From Sphingomonas montanisoli (GTDB lineage Bacteria; Pseudomonadota; Alphaproteobacteria; Sphingomonadales; Sphingomonadaceae): 64,000 bases of DNA. Below the pieces are notes generated by a model. That model searched no databases, was not told where the DNA came from, and saw only the letters and a list, made by a program, of their open reading frames with translations. The translations under genes and the position numbers were made by a program. This document shows, piece by piece, positions 25,040-34,439 of the stretch (its first letter is position 1; the number at the start of each line of letters is the position of its first letter). The stretch covers positions 496,001-560,000 of the forward strand of contig NZ_VTOU01000003.1 of the NCBI RefSeq assembly GCF_008274695.1, in the 5' to 3' direction.

Positions 25040-25116
25040 CCGTTCGTGTCGAGCAAAGTCGAGACATGTTGGCTGGGCGCTCCTGAACGTGTCTCGACTC
25101 CGCTCGACACGAACGG
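25040..25116. repeat. Palindromic element type B, copy 1
   Basis: Inverted repeat with the core CGTGTCGAG and GTCGAGAC, and arms about 30 bases long (25040-25069 and 25087-25116, with a few mismatches) around a short loop. A second copy is at 62367-62435. It lies between the gluQ and pheS genes, same strand, so it is not a convergent spacer. Sequence-type REP element; origin unknown. Confidence 0.8.
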
Positions 25117-25209
25117 TTTGGATTAGACCGCAGCATCACTTGATCCCGCACCGCTCCACCCGCTAACGGGTCCACGCCGGCCGGATCGCCGGCCTCCCAA
25201 GGGAATATC

Positions 25210-26301
25210 ATGTCGGACGTAGAGCAGCTTCAATCGGGCCTCCTGGCCGAGATCGCCGAGGCCGGTGATCTGGGCGCGGTCGAGGCGATCCGCGTGAAGG
25301 CGCTCGGCAAGGCCGGCACCGTCACCGGGCTGCTCAAGACGCTGGGCGGCATGAGCCCCGAGGAGCGCCAGATCGCAGGCCCGCGCATCCACGGCGCGCG
25401 CGAGGCGATCACCGCCGCGCTGGCCGAGCGCAAGGGCACGCTCGAAACCGCCGCGCTCGACGCCCGCCTCGCCACCGAGAAGCTCGACATGACCCTGCCG
25501 GTCTCGACGGGTGCGCAAGGTTCGGTCCACCCGGTCAGCCAGGTGATGGACGAACTCGCCGAAATCTTCGCCGATCTCGGCTTCGCGGTCGCGACCGGCC
25601 CCGAGATCGAGGACGACTGGCACAATTTCACGGCGCTCAACATTCCGGAGACGCATCCGGCGCGCGCGATGCACGACACATTCTACTTCCCCGACGAACA
25701 GGCGCGGGATGGCAAGAAGATGCTCCTGCGCACCCACACGTCGCCGGTCCAGATCCGCACGATGATGAGCCAGCAGCCGCCGATCCGCATCATCGCGCCC
25801 GGCCGCACCTATCGTTCGGATTCGGATGCGACCCACACGCCGATGTTCCACCAGGTCGAAGGGCTCGTCATCGATCGCGGCATCCATATGGGCCACCTCA
25901 AGTGGACGCTGGAGACCTTCGTGAAGGCGTTCTTCGAGCGCGACGACATCGTCCTGCGCCTGCGCCCCAGCTTCTTCCCCTTCACCGAGCCTTCGGCCGA
26001 GGTCGATGTCGGCTATACGCGTGACAAGGATGGCCGCCGCATCATCGGCGGTGCCGAGCCCGACGGCTGGATGGAGATCCTGGGGTCCGGCATGGTCCAC
26101 CCGCGCGTGATCGCGGCGTGCGGGCTCGATCCGGACGAATGGCAGGGCTTCGCCTTCGGCTGTGGCATCGATCGGCTCGCGATGCTCAAATATGGGATGG
26201 ACGATTTGCGCCCCTTCTTCGACGGCGATCTGCGCTGGCTTAAGCATTACGGCTTCGCCGCGCTCGACGTACCCACGCTTTCGGCGGGAGTCGGCGCATG
26301 A
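25210..26301 (+). CDS. pheS: Phenylalanyl-tRNA synthetase alpha subunit
   Basis: 363 residues. N-terminal coiled-coil region, then the class II catalytic core with [10 protein letters not shown] (motif 1/2 area), [25 protein letters not shown] (motif 2) and [14 protein letters not shown] (motif 3). It charges tRNA-Phe as an alpha2-beta2 enzyme with pheT. It overlaps pheT by four bases. Start ATG 25210 with AAGGGA upstream. The start of the region contains repeated GC hairpins; no clear attenuator leader was found. Confidence 0.97.
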   Translation: MSDVEQLQSGLLAEIAEAGDLGAVEAIRVKALGKAGTVTGLLKTLGGMSPEERQIAGPRIHGAREAITAALAERKGTLETAALDARLATEKLDMTLPVSTGAQGSVHPVSQVMDELAEIFADLGFAVATGPEIEDDWHNFTALNIPETHPARAMHDTFYFPDEQARDGKKMLLRTHTSPVQIRTMMSQQPPIRIIAPGRTYRSDSDATHTPMFHQVEGLVIDRGIHMGHLKWTLETFVKAFFERDDIVLRLRPSFFPFTEPSAEVDVGYTRDKDGRRIIGGAEPDGWMEILGSGMVHPRVIAACGLDPDEWQGFAFGCGIDRLAMLKYGMDDLRPFFDGDLRWLKHYGFAALDVPTLSAGVGA

Positions 26302-28673
26302 AGTTCACCCTCGGCTGGCTCAAGGAGCACCTGGAAACCGAAGCGACGCTCGACGCGATCCTCGATGGGCTGACAAAGGTCGGTCTCGAGGTCGAAGGCG
26401 TAGAGGATCCCTCGGCGAAGCTCGGCATGTTCAAGGTCGCGCGCGTGCTGACGGCTGCGCCGCATCCGCAGGCGGACAAGCTGCAGGTTCTGTCGGTCGA
26501 CGTCGGCGGCCCCGAGCCGCTCCAGGTCGTGTGCGGTGCGCCCAATGCGCGTGCGGGGCTGATCGGCGTGCTGGGGCAGCCGGGCGACTATGTCCCCGGT
26601 CTCGACGTCACGCTCAAGATCGCGGCGATCCGCGGAGTCGAATCGCGCGGCATGATGTGTTCGATGCGCGAGCTCGAACTGGGCGAAAGCCATGACGGGA
26701 TCATCGAGCTTCCGGCCGATGCCCCGATCGGCACGCCCTTCATCGACTATGCCGGCCTCGCCGATCCGGTCATCGACATCTCCGTCACGCCGAACCGGCA
26801 GGATTGCATGGGCGTGCGCGGCATCGCGCGCGATCTTGCCGCCGCCGGCCTCGGCACGCTCAAGAACCTCGTCGTGCCGTCGATCAAGGGCAGCGGCGAT
26901 TGCCCGATCGCGATCGAGATCGTCGATCCGGACGGCTGCCCCGCCTATTTCGGTCGCGTCGTGAAGGGCGTCGTCAACGGCGACAGCCCCGAATGGATGG
27001 CCAAGCGCCTCAAGGCGGTCGGCCAGCGCCCGATCTCCGCACTCGTCGACATCACCAACTACGTGATGTTCGATCTCGGCCGTCCGCTGCACGTCCATGA
27101 TCTCGCCAAGCTCAGCGGCCCGATCACCGTCCGCAAGGCGAAGGCGGGCGAGACCGCGCTGGCGCTCAACGGCAAGAGCTATGCGCTCGACGAGACGATG
27201 ACCGTCATCGCCGACGCGACCGGGGTCCACGATATCGGCGGCATCATGGGCGGCGAACATTCGGGGGCGACCGGCGCCACCAGCGACGTCCTGATAGAAT
27301 GCGCCTATTTCACGCCCGAGGCGATCGCCCGCACGGGCCAGAAGCTCGGCCTGACCAGCGACGCGCGGGTCCGCTTCGAACGCGGGGTCGATCCGGCTTT
27401 CCTGGCGGATGGCCTCGCGATCGCGACCAAGCTCGTCACCGACATTTGCGGCGGCACGGCCACGTTGGCGATCGAGGCGGGCACCCCGCCGTCGGGCGGC
27501 AAGGCGCTGCGCTATGATCCCTCGCTCACCGAAAAGCTGGCGGGCCTCAAGGTCGCGCCCGAAAAGCAGCGCGCGATCCTCACCTCGCTCGGCTTCGGCA
27601 TCGATGCGGTGTGGAACGTCTCGGTCCCCAGCTGGCGCCGCGACATCGACGGCACCGCCGATCTGGTCGAGGAAGTCATCCGCATCACCGGCATCGACGA
27701 AGTGCCATCCACCCCGCTGCCCCGCGCAGAGGGTGTCGCCAAGCCGACCGCGACGCCGCAGCAGGCGATCGAGCGCAAGGCGCGCCGCACGGCCGCAGCG
27801 CGCGGCCTGAACGAAGCCGTGACGTGGAGCTTCATTTCCGAGGCAGAAGCCGCCCCCTTCGGCGGCGGTGACTGGAGCCTCGCCAATCCGATCAGCGAAG
27901 ACCTCAAGGTCATGCGCCCCTCGCTGCTGCCCGGCCTGATCGGCGCGGCGGGGCGCAACGCCGATCGCGGCGCGGACAGCATCCGCCTGTTCGAGATTGG
28001 CCGCCGCTATCTCGCCAACAGCGAGGGACTGACCCTCGGCCTGCTATTGGCCGGCGACAAGGCACCGCGCGACTGGCGCACCGGCAAGGCCCAGCCGTTC
28101 GACGCGCTCGACGCGAAGGCCGAGGCGATCGCGATCCTCGCCGCCGCCGGCGCGCCGGTCGATCGGTTGCAGGTGTTCGAAGCGGTATCGGCGGGGGTCT
28201 ATCATCCCGGCCGATCGGCGACCTTGCGCCTCGGCCCCAAGACGATCCTCGCCGAATTCGGTGAGCTTCACCCCGCCGCCGCGCGCGCCTTCGATATCGA
28301 TGGCACCGTGATCGCGGGTGAGATCTACCTCGATGCCATCCCCGCCAAGCGCGGCGGCAACGATCATATCCGCGTCGCTTATGCCCCGCCGCCACTCCAG
28401 CCGGTCCGCCGCGACTTCGCGTTCCTCGTCGCCGCCGACAAGCCCGCCGACGATCTGCTCCGCGCGGTCCGCGGCGCCGACAAGGTGACGATCGTCGACG
28501 CCAAGCTGTTCGACATCTTCACCGGCACAGGTGTTGCCGAGGGCGAGAAATCGGTGGCGATCGAAGTGACGCTGCAGCCCGCCGACAAGAGCTTCACCGA
28601 CGCCGACCTGACCGCAATCTCGGACAAGGTCGTCGCGGCGGCAACCAAGGCGGGCGCGCGCCTGCGGGGCTGA
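26298..28673 (+). CDS. pheT: Phenylalanyl-tRNA synthetase beta subunit
   Basis: 791 residues, the full length of bacterial PheT. It contains the N-terminal tRNA-binding OB domain (about 40-150, [16 protein letters not shown]), the B3/B4 editing domain, B5, the catalytic-like core and the C-terminal ferredoxin-fold anticodon domain ([22 protein letters not shown] onward). It pairs with PheS. It starts inside the last codons of pheS. The length and the domain order are as expected. Confidence 0.97.
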   Translation: MKFTLGWLKEHLETEATLDAILDGLTKVGLEVEGVEDPSAKLGMFKVARVLTAAPHPQADKLQVLSVDVGGPEPLQVVCGAPNARAGLIGVLGQPGDYVPGLDVTLKIAAIRGVESRGMMCSMRELELGESHDGIIELPADAPIGTPFIDYAGLADPVIDISVTPNRQDCMGVRGIARDLAAAGLGTLKNLVVPSIKGSGDCPIAIEIVDPDGCPAYFGRVVKGVVNGDSPEWMAKRLKAVGQRPISALVDITNYVMFDLGRPLHVHDLAKLSGPITVRKAKAGETALALNGKSYALDETMTVIADATGVHDIGGIMGGEHSGATGATSDVLIECAYFTPEAIARTGQKLGLTSDARVRFERGVDPAFLADGLAIATKLVTDICGGTATLAIEAGTPPSGGKALRYDPSLTEKLAGLKVAPEKQRAILTSLGFGIDAVWNVSVPSWRRDIDGTADLVEEVIRITGIDEVPSTPLPRAEGVAKPTATPQQAIERKARRTAAARGLNEAVTWSFISEAEAAPFGGGDWSLANPISEDLKVMRPSLLPGLIGAAGRNADRGADSIRLFEIGRRYLANSEGLTLGLLLAGDKAPRDWRTGKAQPFDALDAKAEAIAILAAAGAPVDRLQVFEAVSAGVYHPGRSATLRLGPKTILAEFGELHPAAARAFDIDGTVIAGEIYLDAIPAKRGGNDHIRVAYAPPPLQPVRRDFAFLVAADKPADDLLRAVRGADKVTIVDAKLFDIFTGTGVAEGEKSVAIEVTLQPADKSFTDADLTAISDKVVAAATKAGARLRG

Positions 28674-28688
28674 CGCCCCCGGCGCGTG

Positions 28689-29009
28689 TCAGCCCTTGCG
28701 CTGCTTGCGCGCGGCGTAGCGGGCGTCGCGGATCGCCTTGGCCTCTTCCTCGGTCAGCGCGGGGCGCGGTGGAGCCTTGCCAGCCGCCGCCTTCTCGGCG
28801 CGGGCGGCCTTGGCCTCTTCCTGTGCGATCTTCTTGGCAGCGCGCTTTTCGGCCTCTGCCTGTTCGCGTGCAGCCTGCGCGGCCTGGCGCGCGGCGACGG
28901 TCGCCTCGTCCATCACCGGCCGCGCCTTGAACTTGTCGAGCATGCGCTCCTTGGCCGCGCGGGCGGCTGCCGTGCGCTCGTTGAAGTCGGGGGCTTTGAA
29001 GCCTGGCAT
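28689..29009 (-). CDS. DUF6481-type small helical protein
   Basis: 106 residues: PGFKAPDFNERTAAARAAKERMLDKFKARP, followed by a charged A/K/E-rich helical stretch of about 60 residues, probably a coiled coil. This composition matches the sphingomonad DUF6481 family, of unknown role. It starts at ATG 29009 and is divergent from the small basic protein at 29155. There is no signal peptide or motif for activity. It was kept because family members are widely conserved and the start is sensible. Confidence 0.72.
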   Translation of the reverse strand: MPGFKAPDFNERTAAARAAKERMLDKFKARPVMDEATVAARQAAQAAREQAEAEKRAAKKIAQEEAKAARAEKAAAGKAPPRPALTEEEAKAIRDARYAARKQRKG

Positions 29010-29042
29010 TGTTGGATATCCTTCGATTTGTGTCGCGTTGCC

Positions 29043-29048
29043 TATAAT
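29043..29048 (+). promoter_or_regulatory. Possible -10 box for the small basic protein gene
   Basis: A perfect TATAAT lies about 107 bases upstream of the ATG at 29155. The -35 region is poor, so the assignment is tentative. Confidence 0.35.
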
Positions 29049-29154
29049 CGCGCCTTGCCACCGGAGCCAAAACATGAGCTTGGAAAAGGTGATCAACGCG
29101 TGACGGGTGCCAATCCGGCCGACAACGCCGTGATTTTTCTGACAGGACACCCCC

Positions 29155-29277
29155 ATGGCCCAGCTGCGCACCGCCAACAAGCGGCATAAACGCGTCATCG
29201 CGATCTCCGCTGCCCGCGCCAAGGCGGACAAGGCTGCATCGTCGACGAGCGCCAAGCCCGCGAAGACGGCGGACTGA
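29155..29277 (+). CDS. Small basic protein, 40 residues
   Basis: MAQLRTANKRHKRVIAISAA then RAKADKAASSTSAKPAKTAD. It has a lysine/arginine-rich start and an alanine/lysine tail, the composition of nucleic-acid-binding peptides. Similar short 'MAQ-R-ANKRH-R' proteins occur in sphingomonads as single genes. Function unknown. It was too short for automatic lists; the conserved-looking N-terminus and the promoter-like box at 29043 support it. The following gene starts nine bases after the stop. Confidence 0.6.
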   Translation: MAQLRTANKRHKRVIAISAARAKADKAASSTSAKPAKTAD

Positions 29278-29286
29278 CCCCCTGCG

Positions 29287-29991
29287 ATGAGCACCAACTA
29301 CGTCGAAGCCGACGCCGAGCGAGAGCGCCCGCACCTCGTCGATGTCGCCCCAATCCCGGGCGGCGGCGAATTGAAGCTCATGCGCCGCGGGGAGGATTAT
29401 GCGATCCTCTTCTGCGGCGACGAGCTGATGGGCAGCCAGGTTCGCCATTCCGAAGAAGCGCTCGCCAGCATCGCTTGCGCCCGACTCGGCCCCGGCCCCA
29501 AGCGCGTCCTGGTCGGCGGGCTGGGAATGGGCTTCACGCTCGGCGCCGCGTTGAAGGCCCTGCCGGACGACGCCGAAGTCGTGGTAGCCGAACTGGTGCC
29601 AAAGGTGGTCGAATGGGCGGGCGGCACCCTGTCGCATCTGTTCGGCGACTATCTGGTCGATCCGCGCACGACATTGGAGCTTGCCGACGTGCACGACGTG
29701 ATCGTGCGCGAGGTGGGCGGCTTCGACGCCATCCTGCTCGATGTCGATAACGGGCCGGACGGGATGATCTATCTCGCCAACGAACGGCTCTACTGCAACT
29801 GGGGCCTGCGCGCGGCGCGCGCGGCGCTCCGCCCCGGTGGCATCCTCGCGGTCTGGTCGGGCTATAGCGATCCCGATTTCACCGATCGGCTGGAAAAAGC
29901 CGGCTTCGAGACGCAGGCGATCAATATCCAGGCCTATTCCGACGAAGAGGATGAAGGTTACACGATCTGGATGGCGTCGCCGCGCCCCTGA
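29287..29991 (+). CDS. Spermidine synthase-like methyltransferase-fold protein
   Basis: 234 residues with a PABS-like Rossmann core: VLVGGLGMGFTLGAALKALPDDAEVVVAELVPKVVEWA and FDAILLDVDNGPDG. This pattern (GLGMG and DVDNGPD) is found in bacterial proteins annotated as spermidine-synthase-like that usually lack the true polyamine-binding residues. No SpeD or ODC is near. It may be a methyltransferase of unknown substrate. Start ATG 29287, close behind the small basic protein. Confidence 0.75.
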   Translation: MSTNYVEADAERERPHLVDVAPIPGGGELKLMRRGEDYAILFCGDELMGSQVRHSEEALASIACARLGPGPKRVLVGGLGMGFTLGAALKALPDDAEVVVAELVPKVVEWAGGTLSHLFGDYLVDPRTTLELADVHDVIVREVGGFDAILLDVDNGPDGMIYLANERLYCNWGLRAARAALRPGGILAVWSGYSDPDFTDRLEKAGFETQAINIQAYSDEEDEGYTIWMASPRP

Positions 29992-30019
29992 TCGATTGCG
30001 CCTTCGCGACCGCTCCTGA

Positions 30020-30049
30020 TTGACGAACCGCGCGCTGTGTGAATACTCT
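30020..30049 (+). promoter_or_regulatory. Possible promoter for the Rieske oxygenase
   Basis: TTGACG (30020-30025) and TACTCT (30044-30049), 18 bases apart, about 70 bases upstream of the Rieske oxygenase start. Spacing is acceptable, -10 match is moderate. Confidence 0.35.
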
Positions 30050-30117
30050 TACGCCATATAAAAATGAACGGAGCGGCCGATCTGCTCGGCTCGCTACCCG
30101 ACGGCGAGGAGAGACAC

Positions 30118-31302
30118 ATGCAGCGCGAGGCACGCATCAGGATCGCTCGAGAACTTCTCGACATGATCGACAACCACGTCATCCAGACCGCCGATGAACC
30201 GGCGGTCGAGCTCGATATCGGCCGCTTTACCGATCCGGTCCGGTTCGAGAAGGAAAAGCAGGAGCTGTTCCTCAACCGCACCCAGCTTCTCGCCTTCAGC
30301 GCCGACGTGCCCGAAGCGGGGAGCTATTACGCGACCGAGGTCGCCGGCCGCCCGATCCTGATCGTGCGCGGCAAGGACGAAAAGGTCCGCGCCTTCCTCA
30401 ACGCCTGCCGCCATCGCGGCGTCCAGCTGGCCGAGGGCTGTGGCAAGGCCCGCGCGTTCGTCTGCCCCTATCATGCCTGGACCTTCGGGCTGGACGGCGC
30501 CCTGGTCGGTGTGCCCGGCCGGGTCGCGTTCGACGATCTGCTCGAGCATCGCGACCTGATCGAGCTGCAATGCGTCGAAACGATCGGCTTCATCCTCGTC
30601 AACCCGAACCCCGCCGCGCCCCCGATCGACGCCGACGAATTCTTCGGCCCGATGAAGGATCATCTCGCCGGCTATCATTACGAAAATCTGCATCTGGTCA
30701 GCGAGTTCAAGACGGTCGCGCGGATAAACTGGAAACATGCGGTCGACGGCGGGGTCGAGGGCTATCATGTCCCCTACCTCCACCCCGAGACGGTGGGCCC
30801 GATGACGCTGCCGCAATTCCTCCACCTCGACTGGGGCCTCCACCACACACTCGTCACCACCGGCCCCGACATCGTGAAACTCAAGGACATTCCCGAGGAG
30901 GAATGGCCCGAGCATCCCTATTTCTCCTGCTCGAACTCGGTATTCCCCAATTCGGTGGTGATCGCGGGCGAGGCGGTGGGCATTTTCCAGCGCAGCGACC
31001 CCGCCGACGAACCGGGCAAGTGCAACTACATCTTCCGCGTCTATGGCTGGGGGAAGAACCCCACGCCGGCGCAGGAGGCCAAGGACAAATATATCGCCGA
31101 CATGCTGTTCAAGGTCGCGATGGACGAGGACATGAAGGTCCAGTCCAATTCGCAGATCATGATGGAAAACGGCGCGGTCCCATCGATCATCCTCGGCCGC
31201 CGTGAACAGAACGTCCTGCGCATGCACAAGAATTATGACCGTCTGATCGGCCACGATCCGGCCCTGGCCCTGGCCGAGCTTTACGGGCAGGCGGCGGAGT
31301 AA
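30118..31302 (+). CDS. Rieske aromatic ring-hydroxylating oxygenase alpha subunit
   Basis: About 394 residues from ATG 30118 (GAGGAG upstream). The Rieske [2Fe-2S] motif CRHRGVQLAEGCGKARAFVCPYHAW gives the C-x-H...C-x-x-H ligands. The mononuclear iron site is in NWKHAVDGGVEGYHVPYLH, where two His and the bridging Glu are kept. The substrate is an aromatic, steroid or quaternary ammonium compound in this family. No reductase, ferredoxin or beta subunit is seen in the window, so electron partners are elsewhere. It precedes a convergent cytochrome P450. The true partner can be judged only from the whole genome. Confidence 0.9.
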   Translation: MQREARIRIARELLDMIDNHVIQTADEPAVELDIGRFTDPVRFEKEKQELFLNRTQLLAFSADVPEAGSYYATEVAGRPILIVRGKDEKVRAFLNACRHRGVQLAEGCGKARAFVCPYHAWTFGLDGALVGVPGRVAFDDLLEHRDLIELQCVETIGFILVNPNPAAPPIDADEFFGPMKDHLAGYHYENLHLVSEFKTVARINWKHAVDGGVEGYHVPYLHPETVGPMTLPQFLHLDWGLHHTLVTTGPDIVKLKDIPEEEWPEHPYFSCSNSVFPNSVVIAGEAVGIFQRSDPADEPGKCNYIFRVYGWGKNPTPAQEAKDKYIADMLFKVAMDEDMKVQSNSQIMMENGAVPSIILGRREQNVLRMHKNYDRLIGHDPALALAELYGQAAE

Positions 31303-31311
31303 GCGGCGGGC

Positions 31312-32508
31312 CTAGTCGCAGGTTATGATCGCGTTGCGCAGTTCATAACCGGTGACGAGGCGGTTCCAGGCGATGTCGGGGGCCCGCTCCAGCTTCAGCC
31401 CCGGCGTCGCCAACAGCCGTTCAAGGAACAGGCATGTCTCGTACAGCGCCACCTGCGCACCGGGGCAGCGATGTTCGCCGTCGCCGAACGAAAGCCCGGC
31501 ATTGCCATATTTGGCGCTGACTTTGCGGCCCGGTTCGGCGGCGTGCGGACATGCGCCGAATGCCGCTTCGTCCGAATTGGCGGCGCGCACGTCGATCGCG
31601 ACAGCTTCGCCGGCCTTGATCGTCGCATCGGCCCCGTCGTCGGTCAGGTCGGCCTTCATGCGGCGGAACAGGAAACCCACCACGGGCTCCAGCCGCAGCA
31701 ATTCTTCGAGCAGCGCGATCTTGCCGCCCTCGTCGGCCGACAGGAATGCCGTCCGCAACTCATCGCGTTCCAGCATGTGCCACGCCGCCATAACGATGAA
31801 TTCGCGCGTCGTGGCCATGCCCGCGGCCCCATAGACCAGGCATTCGGTCAGGATCTCTCGCCCGGTATACCCCTCGTCGATCAGATGCGAGATGACGTCG
31901 TCCTGCCGCGCCTTCTTGCGCGCGCGGATCGCGGGCACGACATCGCGATAGTAAAAGGAGAACACCCGGATCTGCGAATGGACGATTCTCTTGATCGCCG
32001 CCCATTTGCCCGATGTTTTCTCGAAGCCGCCGCTGAAGAAGGCGTCCAGCCGCTTCGACAGGCCGCGAACGTCGTTGGTCTGGAGGCCGACGATATCGCC
32101 CGCTACCGCCACCGCGAGTTCGAGGCTGAGATCGTCCAGCCGCGCCCGTTTCTTCTTGCGGAAACCGCCAACCAGATCGTCACTCAGGCGGATCATCAGA
32201 TCGCGATAGCGCGTCGTCACCACGCGCGGCGTGAAGAAGCGCGCGGTGGCGCTGCGCTGCACGCGATGGGCCTCACCCTCCAGATACAGGATCGGCTGGC
32301 GCATCGGCTTGCCGATCCGTCCGACCTGCTCGGCCAGGAAGCCCGCCTGGCTGGTATGGCCGCTGCGCAGAACGGCGCGCGCCTGGTCGAAAGTCGCGGT
32401 GGAAACGTCGGGGGCGATCGTCCCGCCCCCCGTCGCTAGCCGTGCCGATTTACGCTGATCGGGGCCGCCATGCATGGGGCACGCCTTCTCCGTGGTCGCC
32501 ACCGACAT
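31312..32508 (-). CDS. Cytochrome P450
   Basis: 398 residues, soluble class I bacterial type. The heme-thiolate motif is FGDGEHRCPGAQVAL (F-x-x-G-x-x-x-C-x-G); the I-helix is GAAGMATTRE with the oxygen-activating Thr; the K-helix ExxR is EELLRLEPV with R. No ferredoxin or ferredoxin reductase is near. A TATGAT-N9-ATCATA dyad is 15 bases upstream of ATG 32508 and GGGAG is the ribosome site. It is convergent with the Rieske oxygenase, so two oxygenases sit end to end. Substrate unknown. Confidence 0.92.
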   Translation of the reverse strand: MSVATTEKACPMHGGPDQRKSARLATGGGTIAPDVSTATFDQARAVLRSGHTSQAGFLAEQVGRIGKPMRQPILYLEGEAHRVQRSATARFFTPRVVTTRYRDLMIRLSDDLVGGFRKKKRARLDDLSLELAVAVAGDIVGLQTNDVRGLSKRLDAFFSGGFEKTSGKWAAIKRIVHSQIRVFSFYYRDVVPAIRARKKARQDDVISHLIDEGYTGREILTECLVYGAAGMATTREFIVMAAWHMLERDELRTAFLSADEGGKIALLEELLRLEPVVGFLFRRMKADLTDDGADATIKAGEAVAIDVRAANSDEAAFGACPHAAEPGRKVSAKYGNAGLSFGDGEHRCPGAQVALYETCLFLERLLATPGLKLERAPDIAWNRLVTGYELRNAIITCD

Positions 32509-32522
32509 CGAACGTCTCCCTA

Positions 32523-32543
32523 TATGATTTAGCGTGGATCATA
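32523..32543 (-). promoter_or_regulatory. Operator-like dyad upstream of P450
   Basis: TATGAT-N9-ATCATA at 32523-32543 is a perfect 6-bp inverted repeat, 15 bases before the P450 start. It would overlap the 5' leader, the position of a repressor site. No regulator gene is adjacent. Confidence 0.4.
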
Positions 32544-32695
32544 AAAATAAGGTCTCGCGGCAGGGCGTCAAGTTTGGCGGATTGCCGCGATTGTCGGCGC
32601 GCCGAGACACAATCGTTGGACCTTGGTCGAACCGGCGGAGGCGCGGGCGCGAATCTCTACGCGGCCTTAAGACTATTCCGGCCACGCCGCCGGAC

Positions 32696-33124
32696 ATGGC
32701 AACCGTGCTCATTCCCGATGAATCGCCGCTTTGCGCATCCTTCCGGGATGCGGGCGATATGCGCGATCTCTATCGCGTCTGGGCGGACGGCCCCGTCCTG
32801 CGGATCGATGCGCGCGGCCGTTGGCCCCTGCAGGTCGCCAAAGCCTATGACCGCGACATCCGCCGGATCATCGCCGCTTGTCGGCTCATCAGCCCTCATC
32901 TGCGCGTGATTGCCGATCGTAGCGAGATTCCCAGCTTCGATCCCGGCGGGCACGAACTGCTGCTGGCCACCTACTCGGAGGTGCTGCGCGAGGGCGACCG
33001 GGTCGCACTGGTCGTCGATTCGAGCGTTACCAAGGGCCACATCCGCCGCATCGCCGGGCGGGAGGAGACGCAAGCCTTCCTCTCGCTCTCGGCCGCTCGC
33101 ACCTGGGTGCTCGCCTACGGTTGA
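32696..33124 (+). CDS. Hypothetical protein, SpoIIAA/STAS-like layout
   Basis: 142 residues from ATG 32696: MATVLIPDESPLCASFRDAGDMRDLYRVW, then alternating strand-helix pattern to AARTWVLAYG. The length and pattern resemble the SpoIIAA-like/STAS proteins of unknown use, but no conserved phosphorylation Ser is clear. The in-frame extension to 32534 is rejected for lack of a ribosome site. It precedes the FNR-type regulator on the same strand, so the two may be co-transcribed. Family not recognised with confidence. Confidence 0.5.
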   Translation: MATVLIPDESPLCASFRDAGDMRDLYRVWADGPVLRIDARGRWPLQVAKAYDRDIRRIIAACRLISPHLRVIADRSEIPSFDPGGHELLLATYSEVLREGDRVALVVDSSVTKGHIRRIAGREETQAFLSLSAARTWVLAYG

Positions 33125-33221
33125 GTTCGGCGCGCCGCGTCCGTCGACAATTCGACAACGGCTATATCTGGCACCACGGCCACAAATCCCCTATTTCCGC
33201 CCCGAAATCATCGGAGTGCCC

Positions 33222-33920
33222 ATGTCGTCCGCCGCCCCCGTCCGTTGCGAAGGTTGCCCCGTCCGCGATCAGGCGGTGTGCGCCGCGCTGACCGATGAGG
33301 AGCGCGCGGCGCTCGCGCGGATTGGCGTGACGCGCGAGTTTGCGCGCGGGGAGACGATCTTCGCCGCCGGCGACGATAGTGTAGCGTGCGCTACATTAAT
33401 CTCGGGCGCCGCCAAGCTGTCGGGCATCGATTCCGAGGGGACCGAGCGGATCGTCGCGATCGTCCACCCATCGGGCTTCCTCGGGCAATTGTTCGCAGCG
33501 CAGGTCGATCATCATGCTGTGGCGTTGACCGACAGCCGGCTGTGCCTGTTCCCGCGCGGCGGCTTCGAAGCGGTGATGGCCGAACATCCAGCATTGCTGC
33601 GCTCGATCCTCGATCGCACGCTCGCCGATCTGGCGGAGACCCGCGCGCTCGTCGATCTGATCGGGCGGCGGTCGTCGCGCGGTCGGGTTGCGGGTTTGAT
33701 CCTGTTGTTCTCGCGGGCCGCGTCGGATGCGCCATGCCATTCGTCGCTCGCCTTCGAACTGCCGCTGACGCGGGGCGAGATGGCGGCATTGCTGGGCCTC
33801 ACGATCGAAACGGTGAGCCGGCAGTTCAGCCAGCTCGAGGCTGATGGCCTCGTCGCGCGGATGGGACCGCGCGGGCTGATCGTAAGAGATCCCGCCGGGC
33901 TGGAAGCCGCGGCGGGATAA
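33222..33920 (+). CDS. CRP/FNR-family oxygen-responsive regulator
   Basis: 232 residues. The N-terminus has Cys9, Cys12 and Cys20 (CEGCPVRDQAVC), and Cys108 aligns with the fourth FNR cysteine (SRLCLFPRGGF), so a [4Fe-4S] sensor is likely. Then a cyclic-nucleotide-like beta-roll and the HTH LTRGEMAALLGLTIETVSRQF, in which E-T-V-S-R matches FNR and predicts TTGAT-N4-ATCAA-type sites. The first gap between cysteines is C-x2-C-x7-C, the FnrL/alphaproteobacterial type. Start ATG 33222. It is next to the FNR-like box at 34440. Confidence 0.9.
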   Translation: MSSAAPVRCEGCPVRDQAVCAALTDEERAALARIGVTREFARGETIFAAGDDSVACATLISGAAKLSGIDSEGTERIVAIVHPSGFLGQLFAAQVDHHAVALTDSRLCLFPRGGFEAVMAEHPALLRSILDRTLADLAETRALVDLIGRRSSRGRVAGLILLFSRAASDAPCHSSLAFELPLTRGEMAALLGLTIETVSRQFSQLEADGLVARMGPRGLIVRDPAGLEAAAG

Positions 33921-33969
33921 GGTTTAGCGACGCCGACCAGAGGAGAGGTTGCCGGCGCCGCTAGCTTGT

Positions 33970-34386
33970 TCAGAGGGTCAGTTTGATGACCAGGATCGCG
34001 GTGCTCCAAGCGACGATCAGGATCGGCAGCACCATCACCTGCGCGATCGCCTCGTGGCCCTTCAGGCGGCCGGTGGCACAGACGATGCCTTCGCGCATGA
34101 ACTCGTCCCAGCTCTGGTGCCGCCCCCGCGCTTGAGGGGCGATCTTCGCCCACAGGCCCGGCACCAGGAACGCCATCGCGATGAAGGTGCCGAAGATCGC
34201 GAAGGGGATGAACAGTTCCGGGTTCATGAAGGCGGTGCCCATGAAACCCAGAAAGGCGAAATAGGCGCCGGCGGTGGCAAGATGCAGCACCGGCGGAAGA
34301 TCGAACGTGCGGGGCGCATATTGCCCTGCGTAGCGCGCGACATGGGCGGTGGCGTGAAGCTGCGCCTGGGTCAGATGCCTGGTCAT
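33970..34386 (-). CDS. Small three-helix membrane protein
   Basis: 138 residues: MTRHLTQAQLHATAHVARYAGQYAPRTFDL, then about three hydrophobic helices (VLHLATAGAYFAFLGFMGTAF, LFIPFAIFGTFIAMAFLVP, VMVLPILIVAWSTAILVIKL). I do not recognise the family. It is transcribed from the divergent promoter region that contains the FNR box, so expression under low oxygen is likely. Position after the FNR-type gene (convergent) fits an oxygen-linked membrane protein, perhaps cytochrome-related; that part is inference. Confidence 0.65.
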   Translation of the reverse strand: MTRHLTQAQLHATAHVARYAGQYAPRTFDLPPVLHLATAGAYFAFLGFMGTAFMNPELFIPFAIFGTFIAMAFLVPGLWAKIAPQARGRHQSWDEFMREGIVCATGRLKGHEAIAQVMVLPILIVAWSTAILVIKLTL

Positions 34387-34439
34387 CGAGGTTCTCCTGA
34401 ACTGATGATGCAGGTCTATGTGAAGCGACCGAGTCGCAC

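Noticed and set aside
29074-29103. Nine-codon frame MSLEKVINA before the small basic protein
   Set aside because: Too short to support as a gene or leader peptide; no attenuator is seen after it.
32534-32695. N-terminal extension of the 142-residue protein
   Set aside because: No ribosome site and no domain-like sequence; it overlaps the P450 upstream dyad.
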